From Hymenobacter terricola (GTDB lineage Bacteria > Bacteroidota > Bacteroidia > Cytophagales > Hymenobacteraceae): a DNA stretch of 64,000 nucleotides. Below the pieces are notes generated by a model. It did not search any database and was not told where the DNA came from. It worked only from the letters and a program-made list of their open reading frames with translations. The stretch lies in the NCBI RefSeq assembly GCF_017921975.2, contig NZ_JAGEMO020000018.1, positions 124,001 through 188,000 of the forward strand, in the 5' to 3' direction. Positions 26,235-36,508 of the stretch are shown piece by piece. Within the stretch, counting starts at the first letter, position 1; the number at the start of each line of letters is the position of its first letter. A program made the position numbers and the translations under genes.

Positions 26235-26264
26235 CAAATATAGCGGCCGGATTAAATCGCGCAA
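26235..26264 (-). promoter_or_regulatory. Bacteroidota promoter TTG-N19-TATATTTG
   Basis: On the minus strand TTG (26264-26262), exactly 19 nt, then TATATTTG (26242-26235) match the Bacteroidota housekeeping promoter. It ends 23 bp before the aptamer and should drive the riboswitch transcript. Confidence 0.85.
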
Positions 26265-26290
26265 GCAGTTAGGACTGAAAAAAATTTGGC

Positions 26291-26319
26291 CGTCATGCTT
26301 CGCTGCGCGCTGCATGACG
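26291..26319. repeat. Short GTCATGC palindrome
   Basis: CGTCATGC (26291-26298) and GCATGACG (26312-26319) pair around a GC-rich loop. It lies 28 bp past the antiporter gene end and may act as its terminator. Confidence 0.6.
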
Positions 26320-26347
26320 TTTTGCTACCAACACTCCACCTCCGCCC

Positions 26348-27958
26348 CTACCGCTCAATGTGCTTCACCTTCGCCTCGTCCAAATCGAGCTGGGCTTCCT
26401 GCTGGCTCAGCACCTCGTCGTCGAAGGAATCTTGGCGGCGCAGGTGGGTCAGGGCCTGGCGCTCCACGTCCAGCACGTCGAGCAGCACGAGGTGGTACTG
26501 GCGCAGAGTGTCGCGGCCCGACTCATCGATTTCCAGCGAATTCAGGGTGCGGGTAGTCAGGCTCACCTCGGTTTCCATGCGCTGCTGGAGGCGGGCAATG
26601 AGCTCATTGCTCGCCAGCTCGGCGGGGTACTTGCGCTTGAGGTGGGCCACGGCGGCCGTGCGCAGATGCAGGCGCACGCCGGCTTCCTGGGCTTCGAGCG
26701 GCTGCCGGTCGTCGCGCTCCACTATTTTGGTGAGGCGAATAATGACCGGCAGCGAGAGCCCCTGGAGCACCAGCGTGACCAGAATGACCACGAAGGTGAT
26801 GAACAGTATCAGGTTGCGCTGGGGAAAAGCCTGCCCATTGGCCGCCAGCAGCGGCACCGACAGCGCCGAGGCCAGCGACAGCACCCCGCGCATGCCCGCC
26901 CAGCCCAGCACCAGCGTGCCCTGCCAGCCGGGGCTGGGCTCGCTGGCCCGGATGCTACGGCTCAGCCAGCGCGGGATGAAAGCCGCCGGAAACATCCACA
27001 GCAGCCGAATCACAATCACCAGCCCGCTCATCAGCAGGCCGTAGGTGATGGCTTGCTGCAGGGAATAATTGCCCAGGCCTTCCACCGCAATGGGCAGCTG
27101 CAAACCGATGAGGATGAATACCAGCCCGTTCAGAATGAAGCTTACGCTGGCCCACACGCTGTTGGCCTGGAGCCGGGTATTGGCATCAAAAACCTGGTGC
27201 GAAAGATGCGAGAGCAGCAGCCCACCGCTCACCACGGCCAGCACGCCCGAAAAATGGAATTCCTCGGCCACCAGATACATCACGTAGGGCGCCATGAAGG
27301 TGAGCACTGTGTTGATGCTGGGCGTGGTGGGCAGGTATTTATGAATCAGGAAAAAGCCATAGGCCACGCCCAGCCCCACGGCCAGCCCCATGCTGCTGAC
27401 CACCACAAAGCTGGTGGCCGCCTGCTGCCACACAAACAGGCCCGAGAGCACGGCCGCCAGCGCAAACCGAAACACAATGAGGCTGCTGGCATCGTTAATC
27501 AGGCTTTCGCCTTCCAGAATGGCCGTCACCCGCCGGGGCACCCGAATGCCGCGCAGCACCGAGGTGGCCGCCACGGCATCGGGCGGCGAGATGATGCCGC
27601 CCAGCAAGAACCCCAGCGCCAGCGTGAAGCCCGGAATGATGGCCCGCGCCACGTAGGCCACGATGAGCGAGGTAAAGGCCACCAGCCCAAACGCGAGCAG
27701 CCCGATGGGCCGCCGCCAGCGCCAGAAGTCGTTCCAGGAAGTCGTCCAGGCCGCTTCGTAGAGCAGCGGCGGCAGGAATATCAGGAAAATGAGGTCGGGC
27801 GCGATGGCCACGCGCGGCAGGCCGGGCACGAAACTCAGCGCCAGCCCGCCCAGCACCAGGAAAATGGGGTAGGAAATGTGCAGCTTCTGCCCCAGCATCA
27901 CCAGCAGAAAGACGGCGAAGAGCAGGCCGAGAATAAGCAGGAGGGTGGAGTGCAGCAT
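26348..27958 (-). CDS. Na+/H+ antiporter, CPA1 family
   Basis: ATG 27958 gives a 536-residue protein with about 12 membrane helices and a ~130-residue cytoplasmic tail. CPA1 marks are FLPPLLYEAAW, the GGIISPPDAVAATSVLRG segment and the LEGESLINDASSLIVFRF segment with the ND residues for ion exchange, then GWAGMRGVLSLASALSVP late in the membrane part. This matches NhaP/YjcE-like bacterial Na+(K+)/H+ antiporters in the inner membrane. The tail is helical (LIARLQQRMETEVSLTTRTL), probably regulatory. Upstream lies an imperfect repeat shared with the divergent pyrG. Confidence 0.93.
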   Translation of the reverse strand: MLHSTLLLILGLLFAVFLLVMLGQKLHISYPIFLVLGGLALSFVPGLPRVAIAPDLIFLIFLPPLLYEAAWTTSWNDFWRWRRPIGLLAFGLVAFTSLIVAYVARAIIPGFTLALGFLLGGIISPPDAVAATSVLRGIRVPRRVTAILEGESLINDASSLIVFRFALAAVLSGLFVWQQAATSFVVVSSMGLAVGLGVAYGFFLIHKYLPTTPSINTVLTFMAPYVMYLVAEEFHFSGVLAVVSGGLLLSHLSHQVFDANTRLQANSVWASVSFILNGLVFILIGLQLPIAVEGLGNYSLQQAITYGLLMSGLVIVIRLLWMFPAAFIPRWLSRSIRASEPSPGWQGTLVLGWAGMRGVLSLASALSVPLLAANGQAFPQRNLILFITFVVILVTLVLQGLSLPVIIRLTKIVERDDRQPLEAQEAGVRLHLRTAAVAHLKRKYPAELASNELIARLQQRMETEVSLTTRTLNSLEIDESGRDTLRQYHLVLLDVLDVERQALTHLRRQDSFDDEVLSQQEAQLDLDEAKVKHIER

Positions 27959-27988
27959 GGGAATTGATTGGATTGAGCAGCCCAAAGA

Positions 27989-28099
27989 AACGTCATGCTG
28001 AGCGTAGCCGAGGCATCTGGCGTGCAGCAGTAACTCAATCCTTGAACAAAAGAATTACTCCCCCACGCGCGATGCTTCGACTGCGCTCAGCATGACGTT
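27989..28099. repeat. Imperfect GTCATGCTGAGCG inverted repeat
   Basis: Arms of about 30 bp (27989-28020 and 28069-28099) resemble the 9343 element: ACGTCATGCTGAGCG on the left and CGCTCAGCATGACGT on the right. It lies between the divergent antiporter and pyrG genes, so it cannot be a simple terminator. Confidence 0.75.
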
Positions 28100-28166
28100 C
28101 TTATCAGGCATGAGCCCCTGCCAGCCGCCCTCACCGCGCAGATTTTTCCCAGTACCAAATCCCTAA

Positions 28167-29834
<1,668 letters not shown>

Positions 29835-29861
29835 TTCAATGGTCAGCCCTAAAATCTGACG

Positions 29862-29899
29862 TGCCCCGGTTCTTTGCGTAAAGCAAAAGAGCCGGGGCA
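29862..29899. terminator. Hairpin after pyrG
   Basis: Arms TGCCCCGG (29862-29869) and CCGGGGCA (29892-29899) with further pairing inside form a stem loop directly after pyrG. No long T run follows. Confidence 0.6.
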
Positions 29900-29940
29900 T
29901 CGTTTACGCACCCAGCACCACTTCGCGCTTTTACCGGACG

Positions 29941-29976
29941 GATTGCCGCGTTCCGCGGCGCTCCACTCGCAATGAC
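29941..29976. repeat. GATTGCCGCG...GCAATGAC repeat copy
   Basis: This 36-bp stretch is nearly identical to 40933-40968 and matches in reverse near 40773. Its ends, GATTGC and GCAATG, are partly complementary. It lies just before the yidC promoter. Confidence 0.65.
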
Positions 29977-29998
29977 AATGAAGCCCGCGTGCGCGCCG

Positions 29999-30006
29999 TA
30001 CCTTTG
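29999..30006 (+). promoter_or_regulatory. -7 element TACCTTTG before yidC
   Basis: TACCTTTG is a full match to TAnnTTTG, 24 bp before ATG 30031. The -33 region overlaps the repeat copy and has no clear TTG. Confidence 0.5.
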
Positions 30007-30030
30007 CCCCTTCGCAACCCTTACCAACTA

Positions 30031-31830
30031 ATGGATAAAAATCAAGCAACCGGCCTTTTCCTGATTTCGGCCTTGCTCCTCGTGTACCTGTTCTTCTTCA
30101 GCCCGAAGAAGCCGGATGATAAAGCCACCGGCAAAACCCCGCCTGCCACTACGGCCGCCGCCAAAGCCACCGCTGCTGCCGTTCCACCTGCTTCGGTGGC
30201 CGCCATTGCCCCGGAAGCCGCCCTCGATTCCACGGCCGGCGTGGTGAAGAACGACAGCCTGACCAACGACAACCTCCGCATCGCATTTTCGAGCCGGGGT
30301 GGCCGCATCACGGCCGTGCGCCTGCGCAAGTACAAGACGTTCTTCGGCAAGCCGATGGACTTGTTCGATGCCAAAACGGCCCGCATGGACACCAAATTCC
30401 GCACCGTGGACGGCAAAACCGTCAAGTTTTCGGATTTGAATTTCCAGTCCGTTGCCTCCAAGGCGACCGATGGCGCTTCGGTGCTCACCTTCACCGCGCC
30501 CGTGGCCGGGGGCAGCATCGTGCAGACGTATTCGCTGCCCGCCAACAGCTTCGAGCTGAAGTACGACCTGCGCCTGAACGGCCTGGAGCGCACCGTGGCC
30601 CAGGAACCGCTCACCTTCACCTTCGTGGATGAGGTGCGCCAGACCGAGCAGGACCTCAAGCAAAACCGCAACCACACCACCATCAACCACTACCTGGCCG
30701 CCGGCGACCAGGGCGCCCTGGCCGAAGCCAGCGAGAAGCCCGAAGAATTCAAAGCCGCCGGCCCGGTACGCTGGGCCGCCCACAAGCACGACTTCTTCGT
30801 GGCCGGCCTCATCGCCGACCAGCAGCCTTTCAGCGGCGGCGCGTTTAATGCCGACGTCAACCTAGGCGATTCCACGACCATCAAAACGCTGAGCACCACG
30901 CTCACCCTGCCGGTGGCGGAGGTGGAGCAGGGCCGCGGCCAGTACCGCTTCTTCTTCGGCCCGAACTCCTTCAACCTGCTGAAAAGCGTGGCCCCCGAGT
31001 TCGACCGCAACGTGTACCTCGGCTGGGGCCTGTTCCGCTGGGTGAACCGCTTCGTGGTGCTGCCGGTGTTCCACTTCCTGGAGCAGTACATCAGCTCCTA
31101 CGGCCTGATTATCGCACTTTTGGTGCTGCTAATCAAGCTGGTAACCTGGCCACTGACTTACAAAACCTACGAGAGCCAGGCCCGCATGAAAGTGCTGAAG
31201 CCGGAGATTGACGAGTTGAAAGCCAAGTACGGCGACGATGCGACCAAGGTGCAGCAGGAGACGATGAAGCTCTACTCCACCTTCGGCGTCTCGCCCCTGA
31301 GCGGCTGCGTTCCCACGCTGCTCACCCTGCCGATTCTGTTCGCCATGTTCCAGTTCTTCCCGAACGCCATCGAGTTGCGCCAGCAGACGTTCCTCTGGGC
31401 CAAGGATTTGAGCAGCTACGACGTATTCATCAAGCTGCCTTTCTTCGTGAAATGGTACGGCGACCACGTCTCCATGTTCACGCTGATGATGACGGCCTCC
31501 ACCCTGCTCATGACCTGGCAGAGCAACCAGACCAACACGGCCATGCAGGGCCCGATGAAGACCTACAGCTACCTGATGCCCATCATCTTCCTGTTCGTGC
31601 TGAACAGCTTTGCCGCCGGCCTCACCTGGTACTACTTCGTGTCGAACGTCATCACCTTCGCCCAGCAGGCCATTACCAAGAGCTTCGTGGACGACACCAA
31701 AATCCGCGCCCAGCTCGACGCCAACAAAATCAAGAACAAGGACAAGAAGCCCGGTGGCATCCAGGGCCGGATTGCCGATGCGATGAAAGCCGCGCAGGAG
31801 CGCGAGGCCCAGGCCAAGCGCAAATCGTAG
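30031..31830 (+). CDS. yidC: Membrane protein insertase YidC
   Basis: ATG 30031 gives 599 residues. An N-terminal helix (LFLISALLLVYLFFF) is followed by an Ala/Lys-rich linker and a large periplasmic P1 beta domain (about 80-340). Then come the conserved five-helix insertase core: YISSYGLIIALLVLLIKLVT, the KTYESQARMKVLKPEIDELK coiled loop, SPLSGCVPTLLTLPILFAMF and the C-terminal helices. The basic tail (KIKNKDKKPGG) suits ribosome contact. It inserts inner-membrane proteins with or without SecYEG. The usual pyrG-yidC neighbourhood of Bacteroidota is kept here. Confidence 0.97.
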   Translation: MDKNQATGLFLISALLLVYLFFFSPKKPDDKATGKTPPATTAAAKATAAAVPPASVAAIAPEAALDSTAGVVKNDSLTNDNLRIAFSSRGGRITAVRLRKYKTFFGKPMDLFDAKTARMDTKFRTVDGKTVKFSDLNFQSVASKATDGASVLTFTAPVAGGSIVQTYSLPANSFELKYDLRLNGLERTVAQEPLTFTFVDEVRQTEQDLKQNRNHTTINHYLAAGDQGALAEASEKPEEFKAAGPVRWAAHKHDFFVAGLIADQQPFSGGAFNADVNLGDSTTIKTLSTTLTLPVAEVEQGRGQYRFFFGPNSFNLLKSVAPEFDRNVYLGWGLFRWVNRFVVLPVFHFLEQYISSYGLIIALLVLLIKLVTWPLTYKTYESQARMKVLKPEIDELKAKYGDDATKVQQETMKLYSTFGVSPLSGCVPTLLTLPILFAMFQFFPNAIELRQQTFLWAKDLSSYDVFIKLPFFVKWYGDHVSMFTLMMTASTLLMTWQSNQTNTAMQGPMKTYSYLMPIIFLFVLNSFAAGLTWYYFVSNVITFAQQAITKSFVDDTKIRAQLDANKIKNKDKKPGGIQGRIADAMKAAQEREAQAKRKS

Positions 31831-31844
31831 TCAGAACAATAATA

Positions 31845-31888
31845 AAAAGCACGTCATGCTTCGGCTACGCTCAGCATGACGTGCTTTT
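31845..31888 (+). terminator. Terminator of GTCATGC repeat type after yidC
   Basis: Perfect 16-bp arms (31845-31860, 31873-31888) contain CACGTCATGCT and its complement, with a 12-nt loop and a final TTTT. It is 15 bp past the yidC stop. Confidence 0.8.
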
Positions 31889-31920
31889 GACGTGCTGTTT
31901 TCTGTTAACAATTCTCCATA

Positions 31921-31967
31921 ACCGGCAGAACGAAACCCCAGGCACGGTTTTCGTTCTGCCGGTTTTT
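31921..31967 (+). terminator. Second terminator after yidC
   Basis: A 15-bp perfect stem (31921-31935, 31949-31963) with a 13-nt loop runs into six T. It is a textbook intrinsic terminator just upstream of the next gene. Confidence 0.85.
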
Positions 31968-32005
31968 TGTTTGCCTACTTTCACCGCTCAATCCTCAAAC
32001 CCGCC

Positions 32006-32536
32006 ATGCGCTACCTCCCCCTCCTGTTGCTGCTGAGTTTCTTCAGCTTCGCGCTGCCCGCCTGCGCCCAAAAGGCTACGACGACCCAGAAAACCAAGAC
32101 CAAAAAACTCAGCAAAAAGGCTGTTGCCGCGCAAGCCCGGGCCACGAACGACGCCGCCCCGGTTCTCACCTTTGAGCGCACGCCCTGCTTCGGCACCTGC
32201 CCGGCCTATTCCATGAAGGTTTTTGCCGATGGCCGCGTGGCCTACGAAGGCCGCCACGCCGTGCCGATGATGGGACCAAAGGAGTTGAAATTGCCCGCCT
32301 CGGCCGTAGCCGATATGCTGCACCAAACGCAGGAAGCTCATTTCGACCAGTTTCAGGCCAGTTACTTGCGCGGCACCACGGACCTGCCCAGCACCATCAT
32401 CGGCGTGAAGCAGCCCAACGGCCAGTTCAAATCCGTGACGGTGGAAGAAGGCGCGCCGGATAACGTGAAGATGCTGGTTACCTACCTCAGCAACCAGTTT
32501 GATGCGCTGGCGCAGCTAAACGGCGCGGAGAAATAA
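32006..32536 (+). CDS. DUF6438 domain protein, probable lipoprotein
   Basis: ATG 32006 gives 176 residues. The signal peptide ends in FALPACAQ, a possible lipobox with Cys near residue 19. A Lys-rich linker leads into a DUF6438 domain marked by LTFERTPCFGTCPAYSMKVF and DGRVAYEGR. This CxGxCPxY motif is typical of the domain, widespread in Bacteroidota with no known function. The two Cys could form a disulfide in the periplasm. Confidence 0.85.
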   Translation: MRYLPLLLLLSFFSFALPACAQKATTTQKTKTKKLSKKAVAAQARATNDAAPVLTFERTPCFGTCPAYSMKVFADGRVAYEGRHAVPMMGPKELKLPASAVADMLHQTQEAHFDQFQASYLRGTTDLPSTIIGVKQPNGQFKSVTVEEGAPDNVKMLVTYLSNQFDALAQLNGAEK

Positions 32537-32560
32537 CCGGCGGCCAGTGCCGATTTGACC

Positions 32561-33403
32561 CTAATTCACCTTGCCTGCCCCGGGCTTAAAAACCGTCCGG
32601 AAAGCCTTGAGGGCCGCCGGATGATAAATCGTGGCGTGGGTTTCCTGCGGCATGGGCTCGTAGTGCCAGGCGCCGGTGCGGGTGGCTTCGGGGCCGGCGG
32701 CTTGTGCCAGCTGGCGCGTGGCCTTAAGGTCGCCCTGGCTGCTGGTGGCCAGGTACACGACGGGCAATGGCTTGCCTGCGGCCCGCACCAACGAGGCGGC
32801 CTGCGCGGCGAGTTGGCCGTTGTTCCACCACAGGCTGGGGTCGAATGCGAGGTAGGTATTGAACAGTTTGGGTTCCAGCAGCAGGGTTTCGACCACGAAC
32901 AGGCCCGCCAGCGACTCGCCCACGATGGCCGTTTCGGCCGTGGTGCGGTAGCGCTGCTTCACCTGCGGCATCAGCTCCTCGCGGATGAATTGCCGGAACG
33001 CGGCCGAGCCGCCCACCTTGGGCGCAATTTTCTTGTCCTCGGCGCTGGTGGTGGGGCCCGTCAGGTCGCGCCGGCGCTGCGTGTTTTCGATGCCTACCAG
33101 GATGAACGGCCGCATGGTGCCGTTGCCCACCGATACCTGCACCAGGCCCGCCACATGCAGGAAATCCTCCGCCATCCCGCCATCGGGCATGTAGAGCACC
33201 GGCAGCCGCAGCGTGGCCGAATCGGCATAAGCCGGCGGCAGATACACATTAATGCGCCGGGTTTCGCCCAGCACTTTGGAGTCGAGCGTGAACGTTTGCC
33301 CCATCACCAGCGGGGCGGCCGGGCTCGGGGCTTGCCCGCGCACGCCCGCCGTTCCGGCCAAGGCCACTGCCATCGTTGCCACTACAATTCGCAAATACTG
33401 CAT
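32561..33403 (-). CDS. Secreted alpha/beta-hydrolase, esterase D/enterochelin esterase-like
   Basis: The 280-residue protein has a signal peptide (MQYLRIVVATMAVALAGTAG). It has the putative-esterase fold: INVYLPPAYADS, LPVLYMPDGG, and the nucleophile elbow GESLAG in AIVGESLAGLFVVETLL, with the typical LAFDPSLWWN motif after it. A His near the end (QETHATIYHPAAL) completes the triad. Relatives hydrolyse siderophore or acyl esters; the substrate here is unknown. It converges with the DUF6438 gene with a gap of only 24 bp. Confidence 0.88.
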   Translation of the reverse strand: MQYLRIVVATMAVALAGTAGVRGQAPSPAAPLVMGQTFTLDSKVLGETRRINVYLPPAYADSATLRLPVLYMPDGGMAEDFLHVAGLVQVSVGNGTMRPFILVGIENTQRRRDLTGPTTSAEDKKIAPKVGGSAAFRQFIREELMPQVKQRYRTTAETAIVGESLAGLFVVETLLLEPKLFNTYLAFDPSLWWNNGQLAAQAASLVRAAGKPLPVVYLATSSQGDLKATRQLAQAAGPEATRTGAWHYEPMPQETHATIYHPAALKAFRTVFKPGAGKVN

Positions 33404-33431
33404 AGTCTGGTTTGAGTGAGTTGAGTAGCTG

Positions 33432-35126
33432 CTACTCCTTCCGCACCCGTTCCAGCAGCAGCTGGTTCATTGGGTTGGGCGTGAGGCCGCGCACGTTGTT
33501 CTGCGTCAGGCGTACCACTTCATCGTAATACAGGCTGATAACGGGGCATTCTTCCACGATTATCCGGTCCATGGCCTGGTACAGGGCCGTGCGCCGGGCC
33601 ACGTCCGGCGTCCGACGGGCCTCGTCGTACAGCTGGTCGTAAGCCGCATTTTTGAAGTGGGTTTTGTCGGGGCCGGCGGGGCTGAAATTGGGGCTGTAGA
33701 ACAGCGCCAGGTAGTTTTCGGCATCGGGATAATCGCCCAGCCAGCTTTTGGCGAAGAAGGCCACCCGGCCATTGTCCACCAAGTCCTGCTGGGCCGCCGA
33801 TTGGTTGATGTCAATCTGGACCTGCACGCCCACATCGGCCCACTGCTTCTGCAAATACTCGCCTGTCTCCTTGCGTTCCAGCACCGTGCTGAGGCGCAGG
33901 CGGAGCGGGCGCTGCGGCCCGTAGCCCGCGGCGCGGAGCAGCTGCCGGGCCTTTTGCGGCTGGTAGGTGTAGCCGGGCACCAGCTTCTGGGAGAACGACG
34001 GCAGCGCGGCCGGCACGAAACCCGAGGTGCCCGCCTGCCCCACCCGGTTGAGGATGTAGGTGAGCATTTCGGGCTTGTTGAGGGCATAGTTGAGGGCCTG
34101 GCGCACGCGCTTATCGCGCAGGGCGCGGCCCTGGGTGGCTTGCTCGCCGGTCAGGTTGGCCGAGTCGAGCTGGAAGCCCAGGTATTCGTTGTTTAAGTAC
34201 GGCACTTTCTGCACCGTGAATTTGCCTTTGAAATCGTCCCGCGTGGTGCCGTCCGGGTTCATTATCAGGTCGCGCGAGCCGGCCCGGATGCCGGACAGGA
34301 AGTCCAGCTTGCCCTGCATAAAGGTCAGAAACTCCGTCTTGCGGTCGGCCAGGAAGCTGATGGCCACGGCGTCGAGGTAGGGCAAGCGGCGGCCCTGCTG
34401 GTCGCGCCGCCAGTAATTAGGGCTGCGCTCGTAGAGCAGCACGTTGCCCTCGTCCCAGAGCTTGAACCGGAACGGGCCCGTGCCCACCGGATGCTCGCGA
34501 AAGTCCTTGCCGTATTTTTCCACGGCCTCGTACGGCACCACATAGGCGTAGGGCATGGTGAGAATGCCCAAAAACGGAATGAACGGCTCCTTCAAATGAA
34601 TGCGCAGCGTGGAGTCATTCGCCGCCACGAAAGCCGTGTCGCTGATGCTGCCATCGGGCTTCTCCAGGACTTTACCCCGGAAAATCCAGCCGCCGGTGCT
34701 GGCCGTAGCAGGGTCCAGAATGCGTTTGAAGGAGTATACGAAGTCGTGCGCCGTCACCACGCGGCCTTTACCAGCGGGAAAAACGTCGCTGTCGTGAAAC
34801 CGCACGCCGGGCCGCAGCACGAAAGCATACGTTCTGCCATCGGGCGAAATACTGAACGAGCGGGCCAGCGCCGGGCTGGGCAGCAGGGTCGAATCGAGTT
34901 CCAGCAAGCCGTTGTAAAGCTGCGCCACGGCCCAGGAATTGGCCTGGTTGCGGGCAAAAGCGGGGTCGAGCGAAGTGAGGGCCTCGGGCTGGTTGTAGCG
35001 AAACACGCGGCGCTCGGCGGCGGCGGGGCGGGCCGCGTCGTGGCAGCCGGCCAGCGCGAGCAGGGCCAGCCAGAATCCAAAGGGCTTAGCCAAGGCACGG
35101 GCCCAACGAGCCAAAAAAGGGGGCAT
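33432..35126 (-). CDS. Oligopeptide ABC transporter substrate-binding lipoprotein (SBP family 5)
   Basis: The 564-residue protein has a signal peptide with lipobox LAGC (FGFWLALLALAGCHDAARP), so it should be a lipoprotein. SBP family 5 marks are LTSLDPAFARNQANSWAVAQ, LRPGVRFHDSDVFPAG near 115-130, ALNYALNKPEML, and the ALFYSPNFSPAG-like late region. Family members bind peptides, nickel or other small ligands for ABC import. No permease or ATPase gene lies nearby, so it may be an orphan binding protein. It stops 28 bp before the esterase start, so both may share a transcript. Confidence 0.92.
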   Translation of the reverse strand: MPPFLARWARALAKPFGFWLALLALAGCHDAARPAAAERRVFRYNQPEALTSLDPAFARNQANSWAVAQLYNGLLELDSTLLPSPALARSFSISPDGRTYAFVLRPGVRFHDSDVFPAGKGRVVTAHDFVYSFKRILDPATASTGGWIFRGKVLEKPDGSISDTAFVAANDSTLRIHLKEPFIPFLGILTMPYAYVVPYEAVEKYGKDFREHPVGTGPFRFKLWDEGNVLLYERSPNYWRRDQQGRRLPYLDAVAISFLADRKTEFLTFMQGKLDFLSGIRAGSRDLIMNPDGTTRDDFKGKFTVQKVPYLNNEYLGFQLDSANLTGEQATQGRALRDKRVRQALNYALNKPEMLTYILNRVGQAGTSGFVPAALPSFSQKLVPGYTYQPQKARQLLRAAGYGPQRPLRLRLSTVLERKETGEYLQKQWADVGVQVQIDINQSAAQQDLVDNGRVAFFAKSWLGDYPDAENYLALFYSPNFSPAGPDKTHFKNAAYDQLYDEARRTPDVARRTALYQAMDRIIVEECPVISLYYDEVVRLTQNNVRGLTPNPMNQLLLERVRKE

Positions 35127-35144
35127 GTGAACAGGGAAAGAATG

Positions 35145-35152
35145 TATCTTTG
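35145..35152 (+). promoter_or_regulatory. -7 element TATCTTTG before parA
   Basis: TATCTTTG matches TAnnTTTG and lies 153 bp before parA. No clear -33 TTG is present at 19-21 bp. If used, the mRNA leader carries the inverted repeat at 35191-35290. Confidence 0.45.
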
Positions 35153-35190
35153 TGCAATGCTACGGCAAAAGTTATTAGTTATTAGTTGGC

Positions 35191-35290
35191 AGTTGTTCGT
35201 TGTTAGTTGTTAGTTAGGAGCCATTGAATGGCCCAGTAACTGACAATGAAGAACCAACCGCCGCCATCCGACAACTGACAACGAACAACT
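35191..35290. repeat. 20-bp inverted repeat in the parA leader
   Basis: Arms 35191-35210 (AGTTGTTCGTTGTTAGTTGT) and 35271-35290 are reverse complements with one mismatch. They belong to a low-complexity TTAGTTG/CAACTGA set found before genes in such genomes. Here it would lie within the parA 5' leader. Confidence 0.7.
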
Positions 35291-35305
35291 GACAACTAGA
35301 GACTC

Positions 35306-36115
35306 ATGGGAAAAATCATCGCGGTAGCCAATCAAAAAGGCGGGGTGGGCAAAACCACTACTTCCATCAACCTCGCGGCGTCCCTGGCCGCCCTGGACTA
35401 CCGGACCCTGCTCGTCGACGCCGACCCCCAAGCCAACGCCACGTCCGGCGTCGGCTACGACCCCAAGGACATCCAGAACAGCATTTACGAGTGCATGGTG
35501 GACGGCATCAACGCCCAGGACATCATCCTGCCCACCAATATTCTGCCCCACCTCGACCTCATGCCCTCCCACATCGACCTGGTGGGCGCCGAGGTGGAGA
35601 TGATAAACCTGCCCAACCGCGAAGAGAAAATGAAGGAGGCCCTGCGCCCCCTCGCCGAGCAGTACGACTACATCATCATCGACTGCTCGCCCTCGCTCGG
35701 CCTCATCACGGTCAACGCCCTCACGGCGGCGCACTCGGTCATCATCCCCGTGCAGTGCGAGTATTTTGCCCTCGAAGGCTTGGGTAAGCTCCTGAATACC
35801 ATCAAAATCATCCAGAGCCGTCTCAACACCGAGCTCGAAATCGAAGGCATCCTGCTCACGATGTACGACGTGCGCCTGCGCCTCTCCAACCAGGTGGTGG
35901 AGGAAGTGCGCATGCACTTCCAGCAGCTGGCCTTCGACACCATCATCCCCCGCAACGTGAAGCTGAGCGAGTCGCCCAGCTTCGGCATCCCCGTCATCCT
36001 GCACGACGCCGAAAGCAAAGGCTCCATCAGCTACCTCAACCTGGCCCGCGAAATCGTGGAGAAGAACAGCGTGGAAGCGCGGCCCGAAGAAACGGCTGAA
36101 GACGAGCGGATTTAG
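35306..36115 (+). CDS. parA: Chromosome partitioning ATPase ParA (Soj)
   Basis: The 269-residue protein is a deviant Walker A ATPase: NQKGGVGKTTTSINLAASLA at residues 9-28, Walker A' LLVDADPQANATSG, and Walker B YIIIDCSPSLGLITVNAL. Together with ParB it segregates the replication origin; ATP-bound dimers bind DNA. Neighbours (parB, DUF5683, dapB, lepB) are the usual chromosomal block of Bacteroidota, so this is not a plasmid system. Two small genes lie between it and parB. Confidence 0.96.
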   Translation: MGKIIAVANQKGGVGKTTTSINLAASLAALDYRTLLVDADPQANATSGVGYDPKDIQNSIYECMVDGINAQDIILPTNILPHLDLMPSHIDLVGAEVEMINLPNREEKMKEALRPLAEQYDYIIIDCSPSLGLITVNALTAAHSVIIPVQCEYFALEGLGKLLNTIKIIQSRLNTELEIEGILLTMYDVRLRLSNQVVEEVRMHFQQLAFDTIIPRNVKLSESPSFGIPVILHDAESKGSISYLNLAREIVEKNSVEARPEETAEDERI

Positions 36116-36141
36116 AGCGTTGACTTTATTCGGTTCTGATT

Positions 36142-36405
36142 ATGATTGATAAACGGACCGCCCCAGTCGCTTGGTCAACCTTGATGTATGAGCTAGAAGA
36201 TGCGCAAGAGCATCTGATGAACTTGTGCAAAGAGATGAATTGCAACAGCGAATACAGCGATATTGAATTCCAAATCGATATCGCTCACATCTATTCCCAT
36301 CTGAATCGGGCCTGGAATGGAAGAAACGCTACGGAGAAACAGTCAGATGATGAGGTCCTATGGCGCCAGTGGAGTCAATTCCCGACTGATATTGAGCCGC
36401 TGTAA
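36142..36405 (+). CDS. Small hypothetical protein between parA and parB
   Basis: An 87-residue acidic, helical protein (YELEDAQEHLMNLCKEMN, FQIDIAHIYSHLNRAWNGRN). The amino-acid content looks like a real gene, and the DNA is visibly AT-richer than parA and parB. No family is recognised; the short helices would suit an immunity or antitoxin-type protein, but there is no direct sign of that. It starts 26 bp after parA and is followed by a strong hairpin. Confidence 0.65.
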   Translation: MIDKRTAPVAWSTLMYELEDAQEHLMNLCKEMNCNSEYSDIEFQIDIAHIYSHLNRAWNGRNATEKQSDDEVLWRQWSQFPTDIEPL

Positions 36406-36425
36406 CCGAAAGCAGCTTTGACCAC

Positions 36426-36474
36426 AGCCCCGGCGGGGCGGCATTTGTTGAACAGGTGCCGCCCCGCCGGGGCT
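36426..36474 (+). terminator. 18-bp perfect hairpin between small gene and DUF433 gene
   Basis: Arms 36426-36443 and 36457-36474 (AGCCCCGGCGGGGCGGCA and its complement) with a 13-nt loop. It should separate the parA transcript from what follows. Confidence 0.8.
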
Positions 36475-36508
36475 TTACAAAAGCACAAGTCCGTAACTTA
36501 CTGTCCAT

